A stretch of DNA of 64,000 nucleotides, from positions 48,619,593-48,683,592 of the forward strand of contig CM019071.1 of the NCBI GenBank assembly GCA_009667805.1, read 5' to 3'. The DNA comes from Leptobrachium leishanense. Taxonomy: Eukaryota > Chordata > Amphibia > Anura > Megophryidae. This document shows positions 1 to 33,379 of the stretch, piece after piece. A program made the position numbers and the translations under genes. The notes beneath the pieces are model-generated. The model was not told the origin of the DNA. It did not search any database and worked only from the letters and a program-made list of their open reading frames with translations. The first letter of the stretch is position 1. Every line of letters begins with the position of its first letter.

Positions 1-306
1 TGGAAACAAAAAAGAAACCTGCTCCTGCTGGAGAGGAGGACCGTCTAATGAATCCTCGTTCCAGATTCTCCCTTATGTATTCCTCCATAATGTCGTTCTC
101 TCTTTGTGATAAAGGGTATACGTGACCCCTAGGAGGCATCGTACCGGGGAGTAAATCAATGGCACAGTCATATGGACGATGTGGTGGTAGGACCTCAGTC
201 CCGGCTTTAGAGAACACCTCCTTTAATGCCAGGTAACTTTCAGGAACCTCTGTGGACAAAGGAGGGGCTGTGGCAATATTGAGGCTACCAATCACATGAA
301 CTCTGC
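1..306 (-). pseudogene. pol: pol: start of reverse transcriptase region (partial)
   Basis: Read on the minus strand in a frame different from the gag-protease frame, this stretch is open and encodes the region leading into a Gypsy reverse transcriptase. Recognisable segments are [13 protein letters not shown], a [10 protein letters not shown] block and an [18 protein letters not shown] block, all conserved just before the RT palm. The frame switch from the upstream protease lies near 340-350 and looks like a one-base change. The catalytic part lies beyond the left edge. Confidence 0.75.
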
Positions 307-1524
307 TTAGGCACTTAGACTGACAACTCTGACCCAACATTTTATGTCTCTCTGGACCCAATCGACAACTGGGTTGTGCTCTGTTAGCCATGGAAACCCA
401 AGAACGACAGGACATGAGGGTGATTCAATGATTTGAAATCTTATAGTTTCCTGGTGCAAAACTCCTGTTTTCATACATACATCGACTGTGTCGTGAGTGA
501 TATGTGGACATGACAGGGGTTTACCATCTATGGCCTCCACCCTTAGAGGTCTTTCCCTGAGCACCAGAGGTATGAGGTTTTTGACAGCAAAATTCTTATC
601 CATAAAATTGCCTGAGGCCCCAGAGTCTAAGAACGCCTCAGTCTTGAGGTGAACCCCCTCCCAGGTTAGGGAGATCGGTAACAGAATCCTGGATTTTTTT
701 TTCTCATTATCCACAAAGGAGGCATACAGAGAACCGACAACCTGGGTGTCTCCTGTTCTGAATCCCACTCTGCTATGTTCAGCTCTGCCAACCCTGGGTC
801 TCTGAGGACATTGAAGGCGGAAGTGATCTGCCCCTGCACAATAAAAGCAGAGCCCCTTTTCTCTTCTGTGCGCTCTTTCTGCTTCTGAAATACCTGTCTT
901 CCCTATTTGCATGGGTTCAACGACTGGTAAATCTGTTTTCACATTCTCCGAACCACCTGACGTACTGGTGTGTCTGGGTAACAAGGGTAAAGGAGGCAAG
1001 ACCCTTCTGGGTCTATCTCTGGGGTGTCTCCTTTCCCTGATTTGATCGTCCATGGCTATACAGAAATCTATCAGGTGGTCCAGACTTTCTGGTAATTTTA
1101 AGGGAGCCAGTTCAAACATAAAAGCCTCGTTCAGGCCTTCGGTAAAGGCTAAGGTTAAAACGTCGTTCGGCCAAAGTACCTCAGAAGTCAAAGTTTTAAA
1201 CTCTATGGCATAATCGGCGACCCTCTTATTACCTTGTTTGATGTGAAACAAGGACCTACCCGCATTGGTAGCCCTTCTAGAGGGATCAAAGGTACGTTTT
1301 AACTCAAAGGTAAAACCCTCATAGTCATAAATGATGGGTTTCTTATTTTCCCACAACGGCGTAGCCCACAATAAAGCTTTTTCTGTTAAATGATTAATCA
1401 GATATCCTACTTTGGCTTTATCAGACATACAAGAACCTGGATTGTTCTCAAACAAGATCTCGAGTTGAGTCAAAAAACCCCGACATAGGCTTGGTGTACC
1501 ATCATAGCGTAGGGGTGCCTTCAT
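307..1524 (-). CDS. gag: Gag-protease polyprotein of Gypsy retrotransposon
   Basis: This 405-residue frame holds a Gag capsid-like region (about residues 1-165, including [13 protein letters not shown] and SLFHIKQG), a basic proline-rich linker, a CCHC zinc knuckle at 226-239 (C-X2-C-X4-H-X4-C) and a retropepsin-like protease with a DSGASG active site at 300-305 and a VVLGFPWL second motif near 373-380. Gag packages element RNA and the protease matures it. The ATG at 1524 overlaps the stop of the upstream gag fragment by a few bases, so the true start is probably the ATG at 1715 with a frameshift between. The frame ends near 307, before RT. Confidence 0.82.
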   Translation of the reverse strand: MKAPLRYDGTPSLCRGFLTQLEILFENNPGSCMSDKAKVGYLINHLTEKALLWATPLWENKKPIIYDYEGFTFELKRTFDPSRRATNAGRSLFHIKQGNKRVADYAIEFKTLTSEVLWPNDVLTLAFTEGLNEAFMFELAPLKLPESLDHLIDFCIAMDDQIRERRHPRDRPRRVLPPLPLLPRHTSTSGGSENVKTDLPVVEPMQIGKTGISEAERAHRREKGLCFYCAGADHFRLQCPQRPRVGRAEHSRVGFRTGDTQVVGSLYASFVDNEKKKSRILLPISLTWEGVHLKTEAFLDSGASGNFMDKNFAVKNLIPLVLRERPLRVEAIDGKPLSCPHITHDTVDVCMKTGVLHQETIRFQIIESPSCPVVLGFPWLTEHNPVVDWVQRDIKCWVRVVSLSA

Positions 1525-1715
1525 ACTAAGCCTATGTCCTCAGGGGGGACGGAACTGACCCTAGGCAACACTGGATCTGGAGGGTTTGTAGTACCTGTAT
1601 TGGACCGATTTAACAGGGTTTGTAGAGCGAGAGAAATCTGGTCCATCCTATGGTCCTGCTCCTCTAGTCTGGCTGCGATACGTGCCAACTGGTTAGAGAG
1701 GTCTGCGGGATCCAT
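1525..1715 (-). pseudogene. gag: Gag N-terminal fragment
   Basis: A minus-strand ATG at 1715-1713 opens a short frame starting MDPADLSNQLARIAARLEEQ, predicted coiled coil and typical of Gypsy Gag N-termini. It ends at a stop at 1521-1523, and the continuation of Gag is found in another frame starting at 1524. The two parts therefore appear separated by a small indel. Confidence 0.7.
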
Positions 1716-2155
1716 TGGCCCTGACGTAATGTCACGGATCCCTCTGATTACCAAAGTGTGGTCCCTTTACGCAGACCGCTCTCTACCCTTCCGATCCTTG
1801 AATGGTCGGCAATACTAGACAGACAATTTACCAGACAATAGATAGACAAGGGGTAACACCAGACAGAGGTATGGAATAGAGTATTGTCACAAATCTTTCT
1901 GACTACCAAGATATTGATCTCTTTATGTAGCTCCCTTTCTACTCTTCCGATCCTTGAATGGTCGGCAAAGCTATATAGACAATGAAGCAGGTAACAGATA
2001 AAGAAAGGGAAACACCAGACAGGGGTACAGAACAGATCACAAGTCCTCCCTAGGACTTTAGTAATAGCAGAGGTAATCTGATGCGTGCTTAGGATGCCAC
2101 ATAGACTGACCTCGGTACCAACGTTAAGGGCAGAACCTAGCGCAGAGTAAATGCA

Positions 2156-2538
2156 AATGCCAGGAGTCATACACAGGAGGGTTCGTTTGCCAATGCCAAG
2201 GGTCATACACAGGAGGGTTCGTTTGCCAATGCCAAGGGTCATACACAGGAGGGTTCGTTTGCCAATGCCAAGGGTTATACACAGGAGGATTCGTTTGCCA
2301 ATGCCAAGGGTCATACACAGGAGGGTTCGTTTGCCAATGCCAAGGGTTATACACAGGAGGATTCGTTTGCCAATGCAAGGGTTATACACAGGAGGATTCG
2401 TTTGCCAATGCCAAGGGTCATACACAGGAGGGTTCGTTTGCCAATGCCAAGGGTTATACACAGGAGGATTCGTTTGCCAATGCCAAGGGTCATACACAGG
2501 AGGGTTCGTTTGCCAATGCCAATGGTCATACACAGGAG
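2156..2538. repeat. 36-bp minisatellite inside the LTR
   Basis: About eleven tandem copies of a 36-bp unit containing CATACACAGGAGG and TTCGTTTGCCAATG. Because 36 is divisible by three, several frames stay open on both strands; these are not genes. It lies in the transcribed part of the LTR, downstream of the TATA-like box. Confidence 0.95.
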
Positions 2539-2612
2539 GTAGCCAAAATAACACAAGAGCTCTGCGGGAGGTGAATACCACGTCAGGGCACCGGTGTATT
2601 GGAGAGACTGGG

Positions 2613-2619
2613 TTTTAAA
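2613..2619 (-). promoter_or_regulatory. TATA-like box of the Gypsy LTR
   Basis: TTTAAAA on the minus strand, about 145 nt inside the LTR start, preceded by a GC-rich upstream region. Confidence 0.45.
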
Positions 2620-2762
2620 GCCGACGGGTCCGCGTCATAACGCCAGGCCCCGCCCCTCGGCGTCCCACGTGAGCGCCCCCGGAAGCGTTTACATTCGGCG
2701 CCTGGCCAGCGAGCAGCGAGGAAGCTGCTGCCAGGCGCCCCATCCCCTGAGCCACCGTGACA

Positions 2763-3025
2763 ATACTGCCCCCAGCTCGTGGATATATTGCCCCCAGCTC
2801 GTGGATATATTGCCCCCAGCTCGTGGATATATTGCCCCCAGCTTGTGGATATATTGCCCCCAGCTCGTGGATATATTGCCCCCAGCTCGTGGATATATTT
2901 CCCCCACGCTCTCATGGATATTTGCCCCACGCTCTCATGGATATTTGCCCCCACGCTCTCATGGATATTTGCCCCCACGCTCTCATGGATTTGCCCCCAC
3001 GCTCTCATGGATATTTGCCCCCAAG
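2763..3025. repeat. Minisatellite, 22- and 24-bp units
   Basis: About six copies of a 22-bp unit (CCCCCAGCTCGTGGATATAT core) followed by about six copies of a related 24-bp unit (CACGCTCTCATGGATATTTG core). The unit resembles the array inside the hAT element at 23395-23800 (TCATGGATTTGCCCCCAG core). Open frames across it are repeat artefacts. Confidence 0.95.
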
Positions 3026-3464
3026 CTCAGACCCCAGACCAGACATGGGGCGGCTGTTCGAATGCTCTATCGGCATTCGGACAGCCGCCCCTGGAGCTCC
3101 GTCTCCGCATACTTACCTTCCCGAGCGGCGAGGGGAAAGTTTCCTCGCTTCTGCTCGTTGAAGGACCCAAGCCGCGGTCACGTGGGACTCCCACGTGACC
3201 GTGGCTTGGGTCCTTCAAAGAGCGGAAGCGAGGGAACTTTCCCTTCGCCGCTCAGGGGTTGGATGCGCGCGGCAGCTGGGTAGAGGCTGCGAGCGCAGCC
3301 TCTACCCGGCTGCTGTGTGCATCTTGTAACCGCCGCAGCGAGCGCACAGCCGGCTCGTGCCGCGGTGGTTGCATGCGCGCGCAGCCAACCGCCGCTGGTT
3401 GCGCGCGCATGCGCAGAGTAAGGCTTGGCGACGGACACGCCAAGCCTTACTCTATTATAGTATA
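3026..3464. repeat. Cluster of GC-rich hairpins
   Basis: Successive inverted repeats: GGGGCGGCTGTTCGAATGC with its complement near 3050-3090; a near-perfect hairpin with about 65-bp arms centred at 3189; a palindrome around GTAGAGGCTGCG/CGCAGCCTCTAC near 3280-3305; and AGTAAGGCTTGGCG with its complement at 3417-3452. This resembles the inside of a non-autonomous DNA transposon like the one at 23243-24245, but no terminal repeat or target duplication was found. Confidence 0.7.
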
Positions 3465-3660
3465 GGATTTGCAAAGGATTTTACCAGGAAGGATACATTG
3501 AGATTTCTCTCGTTTTCACATATGTCCTGGGTTCAAGAACATTGAAGTGTTACAGTTACAGAAATACAAAGTAATAAATGCAAGATATTAAAAACAAAAC
3601 ACAAATATACAGATTAACATATCATGGGAAGGGCTAGAACCTTGGGTTAATTAGGGTGAT
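3465..3660 (-). mobile_element. LINE 3'-end fragment
   Basis: Sequence starting with GCAAAGGATTTTACCAGGAAGG matches the repeats at 35203-35287 and 41479-41768. In the longer copy the minus strand encodes a LINE C-terminal motif (YRAPQIWNNLPDAI). This copy is a short tail only. Confidence 0.6.
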
Positions 3661-3729
3661 TTGCAAAGTGGAAGCAGCTGGAAAGTAAGCTACAAATGTT
3701 AGACCAGCACTGGGTGGGTCCAGAAGCAA

Positions 3730-4016
3730 GCGCTGTGGCAGAGGGTGATGTGAGCTTGTGGCAGGGCTTTACGTTCAGAGGGTGATGTGAGCTTGTGGCA
3801 GAGGGTGATGTGAGCTTGTGGCAGGGCTTTATGTTCAGAGGGTGATGTGAGCTTGTGGCAGAGGGTGATGTGAGCTTGTGGCAGGGCTTTACGTTCAGAG
3901 GGTGATGTGAGCTTGTGGCAGGGCTTTACGTTCAGAGGGTGATGTGAGCTTGTGGCAGAGGGTGATGTGAGCTTGTGGCAGGGCTTTACGTTCAGAGGGT
4001 GATGTGAGCTTGTGTT
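3730..4016. repeat. Composite minisatellite
   Basis: Tandem alternation of a 23-bp unit (GAGGGTGATGTGAGCTTGTG core) with a 14-bp block GGGCTTTACGTTCA. Copies differ by single bases. Confidence 0.9.
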
Positions 4017-4241
4017 GTTACAGTAAAGAATAAACTGGGAATATTCCCAAATATTTCTTACTGTAGAATTAAGTGATTTTTTTCCAAAAAAAAACTGGTT
4101 CCTGACTGGTGTTTTGGCAGTGAAGGGGTTAAACGCTCTTGGTTCGCGGGGGGAAGCAGTGAACTGCTAGCTTGACTTTTAAAACGTCTAGTTTTTGCTG
4201 ATCTTCCAGTACATTCATGCCACTTCCTATTTCCCGCCCCA

Positions 4242-4445
4242 GGTTTACTTCCCGTCTCCACACCCCATGTGGACCTGTTCCAAGAAGACTTTACAAACAC
4301 CCACGGGGCAGTTTCTCACACGCCTCCCGCCCCAGCCGGTCCCTGGTACCCCTGGTATGAATGGCAGCAGCCGCCGGAGAATGAGGTGAAGCGGCTGCGG
4401 AAGCTGTACAGGCCGTACCTGAAAGAGTTAATAGGAGGAAACTAA
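4242..4445 (+). CDS. MRPS18B: Mitochondrial ribosomal protein S18B, last exon
   Basis: The exon follows a pyrimidine-rich acceptor (CCTATTTCCCGCCCCAG) and opens in a frame ending at TAA 4443-4445. It encodes a C-terminus including NTHGAVSHTPPAPAG, PWYPWYEWQQPP and a basic RLRKLYRPYL segment. Human MRPS18B ends with the closely similar blocks SHGAV-TPPAP, DPWYPWYNWKQPPE and RLRRLYQGHL. The protein is a subunit of the mitochondrial small ribosomal subunit. The frog-like tail is shorter than the human one. Upstream exons are not visible, because everything to the left is repeats and the Gypsy element; they presumably lie beyond the left edge. The gene converges tail-to-tail with DHX16. Confidence 0.85.
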   Translation, partial: GLLPVSTPHVDLFQEDFTNTHGAVSHTPPAPAGPWYPWYEWQQPPENEVKRLRKLYRPYLKELIGGN

Positions 4446-4479
4446 TGGCAAGGTGCACACTGCTGCTTGTATCAATCTC

Positions 4480-4485
4480 AATAAA
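4480..4485 (+). terminator. MRPS18B poly(A) signal
   Basis: AATAAA 35 nt after the MRPS18B stop codon, followed by a T-rich tract from about 4500. Confidence 0.75.
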
Positions 4486-4654
4486 ACTTTATTTACAAAG
4501 TGTTTGTTCATTTTGTTGCTTTTTTTTCCCCCCTTCAATCCTAGTTACTCGGGAGCATTTAGTTACACGGGCTGTACGTCCATCGGGTTCAGCCTTTCAC
4601 ACGTCACCTACTGCTGTTGATCCAAAAGAAGGAAAATCCTCAGTCTGAAATGCT

Positions 4655-4850
4655 CACCAATATGCAACATACTGGGGGGAAACAAAATCCTTGACCCCCA
4701 GATGGCGTCAGATTTCTCCTTCGATCGAGCAGCTTTTACCCACATATTAAATATAACCCTTTAATCTGTTTGCATGACATCATCCAGTCGTGTAACATTC
4801 TGTATAGACGCTGACCCAACCACCTCAACAGGCAGAGAATTCCGCAGCTT
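4655..4850 (-). mobile_element. CR1-type LINE remnant, left half
   Basis: Antisense LINE sequence (CAACCACCTCAACAGGCAGAG, AATTCCGCAGC) resembling the reverse-transcriptase C-terminal/3' region at 57020-57250. It stops at TA 4851, where a Tc1 element begins, and resumes at 7854. Confidence 0.5.
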
Positions 4851-5049
4851 TACACCCTGTTCCAAATTATTATGCAAATTCTATTTCAGTGTCAGATTAA
4901 ATATTTTGTTTTTCAGTGTAACTCATGGATGGCATTGTGTCTCCGGGCTCTTTTGATCACTGAAAACAATCTTGGATACCAGTGATTAGATTGCCAGGTG
5001 AGCCCAATTAAAAGGAAAACTACTAAAGGAGGATGTTCCACATTATTAA

Positions 5050-5439
5050 GGCCGGGGTCAGACTAACGCATTTTTAACGTGCGTTTAGGTGCGCTTAATC
5101 ACGGCCGCAGTAGCAGCAAATGACGGGCAATATACGAAGTACGGCCGCGCAACGCAAGTGGAAAACGAATGCATTTTTTCGAGAACGCAGAACCGCTAGT
5201 ACTGACGTACAGAGTGCGCAGCTGCGTCTGCTAGCGGCGTGTTTGCGTGATTAGGAGACGTCAGACGCTGCTCATGTCCGGCCAACATAACGTCCAGACG
5301 CAAAGAGTTTTATTGACGATCCGTACAAAATCATGCACGAAAATGCGCATCGTATGACCGTTTTCACGCATTCCGTTAAATACGTTCGGACGCTCTTTAT
5401 GACGGTCGCTGCGAATAATGCGGTCGTTTGACCCTAGCC
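5050..5439. mobile_element. Harbinger-type MITE
   Basis: Terminal inverted repeats GGCCGGGGTCAGACTAACGC / CCTAGCC end, flanked by TAA on both sides (5047-5049 and 5440-5442), the 3-bp TWA duplication of PIF/Harbinger elements. No coding capacity. Relatives occur at 47551, 58852, 59302 and 60479. Confidence 0.85.
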
Positions 5440-5582
5440 TAAGCAGAGCACCATTTTCAAGCAATATGGGGAAGAAAAAGGATCTCTGCTGCCGAAAACA
5501 GTGAACTAGTTCAATGCCTTGGACGAGGGATGAAAACATTAGATATTTCACAAAAACGTAAGCGTGATCATGGCACTATTAA

Positions 5583-6664
5583 CCCTTTCGCTGCTGAGGC
5601 TTTTCACACCTCTGTGCTGAGGTCATTTTTAAACGCGTTTTGTAGCCATATTTTGATATGACCCAGACATATATCGTTCTTTCCGTCAGACTCGGCAGAT
5701 TCATAATATATCATTATTATATGTATACGTCATGACCTGTCTGTATATTATAACAAAAAATGCAATAGAATTTGAATTTTCAATAATTTATTATGTCTAA
5801 GTTTTTTCCACATTTTAACATGCGAGCAATTGCGGTTATATTTTGTATGGGGTGCGCTTGTTAAAAAAATTAGAAATGGGGAATCGTTACATTTTATTTT
5901 GGGGAAAATGTCGCTATTTTTAACAAACGCACCACATACAAAAATCGTTAATGCAGTAATATTGTTCCCATTTCAATTATAATGTGAACAATAATGCTGC
6001 ACTAACAATAATTCTTTAGTTTTTTATATTTGGACTTTTAAAAAAACCTTTTTTCATGGTCATGTTTGATATCCATTTGAAAGGCCATGCTCTGGCCGAT
6101 CCAACGATATCAAACATTAACCCCTAGCTGCCACGGATCGGGAGATAGGGGGTTCATTGGAACCCCCTATCTCCACCATTGGTGGCAGCTAGGGGTTAAC
6201 TCCAGGACTGGCGGCATCTATGCACGATGAGGCCAGTCCTCAGGGGGAGTTCCTGGAGGCTTGGCCGACATCCAAGATGTCGGCCAGCTCCGGGAGAGGA
6301 TCACGATCCGGCGCTTTTCAGCGCCGATTCGTGATCCGGCTCCCCAGGGGTTAATCACAGCCACCTTTTGGAAGGGCAACCCTCTGCACCACGGCGATTT
6401 TCCCCCTCCCTCTCAGGCGCTTCCTCCACACATGCGGGGGGGGGCCTGAATTGACATCGTTGCCGCCGCGATGACATCTAATTGCTCAGCCGGGGTCCCG
6501 AGTGCTGGGCTGACATCCAAGATGTCAGCCCGCACCGGGGGGCGCAGCAATCCGCCAGAATCCGGCGGATTGCTGCCTCCTGTGCATGGACGCGCTCAGC
6601 GCGTCCATAGCACAGGAGAACCACTTGGCTGCTATGGACGCGCTCAGTGTGTCCAGCCAAGTGG
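5583..6664. mobile_element. TTAA-flanked non-autonomous DNA transposon
   Basis: The insertion is bounded by TTAA at 5579-5582 and 6665-6668. The related Tc1 copies read continuously across this point, so it is a clean insertion with TTAA duplication (piggyBac or Kolobok type). The ends CCCTTTCGCTGC and CCACTTGGCTGG (reverse complement) are weakly similar. The right half is a string of hairpins, including one with arms CCCCTAGCTGCCAC at 6121 and its complement near 6195. No transposase frame. Confidence 0.75.
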
Positions 6665-6668
6665 TTAA

Positions 6669-7537
6669 GAGATTTGTGCAGATAAAGGCACATTGAGGAA
6701 GATTTCTGCCGGATCCATGCATCGAATCAAGAGAGCAGCTGCTAAAATACCATTACATAGCAATGGTACATAGCAAACAGATATCTGAAGCTGCTGGTGC
6801 CTCTGGAGTCCCACGGACATCAAGATGTAGAGTCCTCCAGAGTCTTGCAACTGTGCATAAACCTTCCATTCGGCCACCACTAACCAATGCTCACAAGCTG
6901 AAACGGCTGCATTGGGCAGAAAAATACACAGACTAATTTTCAAACAGTCCTGTTCACTGAGTGCCGTGCAACCCTGGATGGTCCAGATGGATGGCGTAGT
7001 GGATGGTTGGACGGCCACCCTGTTCCAACAAGGCTGCGACGCCAGCAAGGTGGTGGTGGAGTCATGTTTTGGGCCGGAATCCTAGGAACAGAGCTGGTCG
7101 GCCCCTTTAGGGTCCCCGAAGGTGTAAAGATGACCTCTGCAAAGTATGTGGAGTTCCTGACTGACCACTTCCTTCCCTGGTACAGAATGAAGAACTATGG
7201 TTTCCGTAATAAAATCATCTTCATGCACGACAATGCACCATCTCATGCTGCAAAGAATACCTCTGCATCAATGGCTGCTATGGGGATAAAAGGAGAGAAA
7301 GTCATGGTGTGGCCTCCATCCTCCCCTGACCTCAATCCTATTGAGAACCTTTGGAGCATCCTCAAGCAAAAGATCTATGAGGGTGGGAGGCAGTTTACAT
7401 CCAAACAGCAGCTCTGGGAGGCTATTCTGACATCTTGCAAACAAACTCAAGCAGAAACTGTCCAAAAACTCACATGTTCAATGGATGCAAGACTTGTGAA
7501 GCTGCTATCAAATAAGGGGTCCTATGTTAAAATGTAA
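6669..7537 (+). pseudogene. Tc1 transposase, decayed
   Basis: From 7007 a 176-residue frame is open to TAA 7535-7537. It contains GGGGVMFWAG, the catalytic-region motif FMHDNAPSHAAK and PPSSPDLNPIENLW, which carry the second and third acidic residues of a DDE transposase. The N-terminal third (5443-5578 and 6669-7006) is broken by stops, a frameshift near 6935 and the TTAA insertion. The first catalytic aspartate is missing: the expected FTDEC reads FTEC near 6955. The protein cannot be functional. Confidence 0.88.
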
Positions 7538-7853
7538 CGGGACCTGTTAAAATGTTTAAAACGTTGTTCAAAGTTTGATTGAAATAGCTTTTGATTTCAG
7601 TAAATATGCTGCAAACACAACAAATGACAATTTTCAGTTCTTTACAACCTACAAAGTGTTTTGAAACTTACTGTGCGGAATAATTTGGATCAGAGCATTG
7701 TAAGTTTATTTTGAAAAATAAAAAATACTGTTACCATTAGGCGGTTTGTTCAATAATAGTTGATAAAATGATGTAAACCACAACATAATTCTCATGTTAG
7801 GTAAATGAGAAAAATATCATTTGCATAATAATTTGGAAGTTTGTTTTTTTTGG

Positions 7854-8045
7854 TAAAATCTCTTTTCGTCCAGTCTAAATGGGTGACCTTGTGTCCCGTG
7901 TATAGGCCTATTAATGAATAGGTTTCCAGATAATGGCCCCATATATATTTATAGAAAGTTAATCAGATCCCCTCTAAAAAGGCACCGTTTCTTTTATAAG
8001 GCTAACAAAGCTTAAACCTGTTTACATAAACCTTCCATTCCCCGC
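7854..8045 (-). mobile_element. CR1-type LINE remnant, right half
   Basis: Continuation of the 4655-4850 remnant (CAGTCTAAATGGGTGACC, CCCCATATATATTTATAGAAAG, CAGATCCCCTCTAAAAAGGC), again matching the antisense CR1 pattern. Confidence 0.5.
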
Positions 8046-8640
8046 ATTCATTCAGTTGCTGCGCTATAATATCTATAAAGTGTCAATCACCCGGAACATT
8101 CAAGATGCGTCTGGCTGTTGATTTTATAAAAGAGGCAAACATCACCTTGGGATATTTCACTAGTTTTTTTTCCGTGCGACTCGAGCAGTGAAACAATCTG
8201 TATAAAACGAGTTTATTACAAGCCTTGGCATTCTGAATATCCATATACACGTATGTACAACATATTAAAGGAAGCAGCAGGTTCATACAGTCCAGGGCCT
8301 GCGGGGAGGCTCAGCGCAACCTCGGCTCTGAGTAAGAAGTTCAAAATGTATAAATGCCACAATAGGCAGCAGTTTCAGTTCACGCAGGCGCCGGTTCCGT
8401 TTTTTGCTGGTTTGCAGACTTCACATCCTGCGCTGTTCAGATCCTGCGTTTTTACTGGGGTGTGATGTCGGATATCGGCGGTCTCCCTCAGCGCAGCGTC
8501 CAGTGAAATGTTACTCTTTACTGTTCAGGCAGAGCGGCTGCTGAGATCTGCAGCTTTAACGATGGGACGTGACCTGTCACAAAGAGCGAAGAGTATTAAA
8601 CTGGCTACACATAACAATGAAGATTGAGGTCAGCACACTA
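8046..8640. other. Intergenic spacer
   Basis: No convincing exon, RNA gene or intact repeat seen. It lies between the repeat cluster and the tandem array at the DHX16 3' end. Confidence 0.5.
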
Positions 8641-9060
8641 CTGCACACCACACATTACTGTGAGTTTTATTGCTGTGTAGCTCTGTGATTCGATTATACA
8701 CATTACTGTGAGTTATTGCTGTGGAGCTTGGTGATACACTCATACAGTGCACATTACTGTGCGTTTTATTGCTGTGGAGCTCTGTGATTCGATTATACAC
8801 ATTACTGTGAGTTATTGCTGTGGAGCTTGGTGATACACTCATACAGTGCACATTACTGTGCGTTTTATTGCTGTGGAGCTCTGTGATTCGATTATACACA
8901 TTACTGTGAGTTATTGCTGTGGAGCTTGGTGATACACTCATACAGTGCACATTACTGTGAGTTTTATTGCTGTGAAGCTCTGTGATTCGCTTATACACAT
9001 TGCTGTGGAGCTTGGTGATATGCTCATACAGTGCACATTACTGTGCGTTTTATTTCTGTG
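8641..9060. repeat. 99-bp tandem repeat with poly(A) hexamers
   Basis: About four copies of a 99-bp unit; the block GTGCACATTACTGTG recurs at 8747, 8846 and 8945. Each unit contains TTTTATT, which is AATAAAA on the DHX16 strand, near 8659, 8763, 8862, 8961 and 9050. The array directly follows the DHX16 stop codon. A 33-codon period keeps a minus-strand frame open, but it is not a gene. Confidence 0.92.
9049..9054 (-). terminator. DHX16 poly(A) signal, first of several
   Basis: AATAAA on the minus strand 60 nt after the DHX16 stop codon. Copies of the same hexamer recur downstream about every 99 nt inside the tandem array. Confidence 0.65.
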
Positions 9061-9113
9061 ATACTCTCACACAATGCACTGTATATCCAGTCAATGCACG
9101 TTAAAACCTACCC

Positions 9114-33209
<24,096 letters not shown>

Positions 33210-33235
33210 CGTAAAGGCCGACCTTCACTAAGCAC
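33210..33235 (-). other. DHX16 5' UTR part next to a probable 5'-UTR intron
   Basis: Just upstream of the ATG the minus strand shows a long pyrimidine tract ending TTCTTCCGATCTAG, then GTGCTTAGTG and the ATG 26 nt later. That is a good acceptor and implies a non-coding first exon further upstream. Confidence 0.5.
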
Positions 33236-33379
33236 CTAGATCGGAAGAAAAGAGAAGGAAAAGGACAAGGGGGACAGCTGGAGGAGAGAAAGACAAGGGA
33301 ATCGTGAGACACGTCTGTAAATTGGGGGCTTGTTACCTTTAACTGCGCATCTTAAAACACCAAAATCAAGCAAATGCAG

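Larger units (their letters stand above)
1..2762 (-). mobile_element. Ty3/Gypsy-type LTR retrotransposon, 5' part
   Basis: On the minus strand an LTR beginning TGTCACGG at 2762 is followed by gag, an aspartic protease and the first part of reverse transcriptase, which runs off the left edge. Gag-protease-RT order with a CCHC knuckle is the Metaviridae (Ty3/Gypsy) layout. At least two reading-frame breaks (near 1522 and near 340-350) indicate a decayed copy. The 3' LTR is outside the window. The element lies downstream of a minisatellite (2763-3025) and upstream of the MRPS18B last exon, so it probably sits in an MRPS18B intron on the opposite strand. Confidence 0.85.
1757..2762 (-). repeat. 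5' LTR of the Gypsy element
   Basis: The minus strand begins TGTCACGG at 2762 and carries a TTTAAAA box near 2613. It ends near 1757 in ACCACA, followed by a possible primer-binding site (TTTGGTAATCAGAG) and the gag ATG about 40 nt later. The length of about 1 kb includes an internal 36-bp minisatellite. The inner boundary is uncertain by tens of bases because the 3' LTR is not available. Confidence 0.65.
4853..7853 (+). mobile_element. Tc1/mariner element, interrupted twice
   Basis: The left end CCAAATTATTATGCAAAT (about 4862) is inverted at the right end ATTTGCATAATAATTTGG (about 7819), and TA dinucleotides flank the element at 4851 and 7854. Removing the nested Harbinger MITE (5050-5439) and TTAA-flanked element (5583-6664) leaves about 1.5 kb, the normal Tc1 size. 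A decayed transposase spans both sides of the second insertion. It inserted into the CR1 remnant between MRPS18B and DHX16. Confidence 0.85.

Noticed and set aside
1748..2618. 277- and 155-residue frames with WHWQTNPPVY or RRVRLPMP repeats
   Set aside because: Translation of the 36-bp LTR minisatellite.
3465..4240. Further MRPS18B exons upstream of 4242
   Set aside because: Searched for the KRLTQAIQKARDHG-like exon that precedes the last one in human; only repeats were seen.
7007..7537. Tc1 transposase as a functional gene
   Set aside because: N-terminal DNA-binding part is broken, the first catalytic aspartate is missing and the element is interrupted twice.
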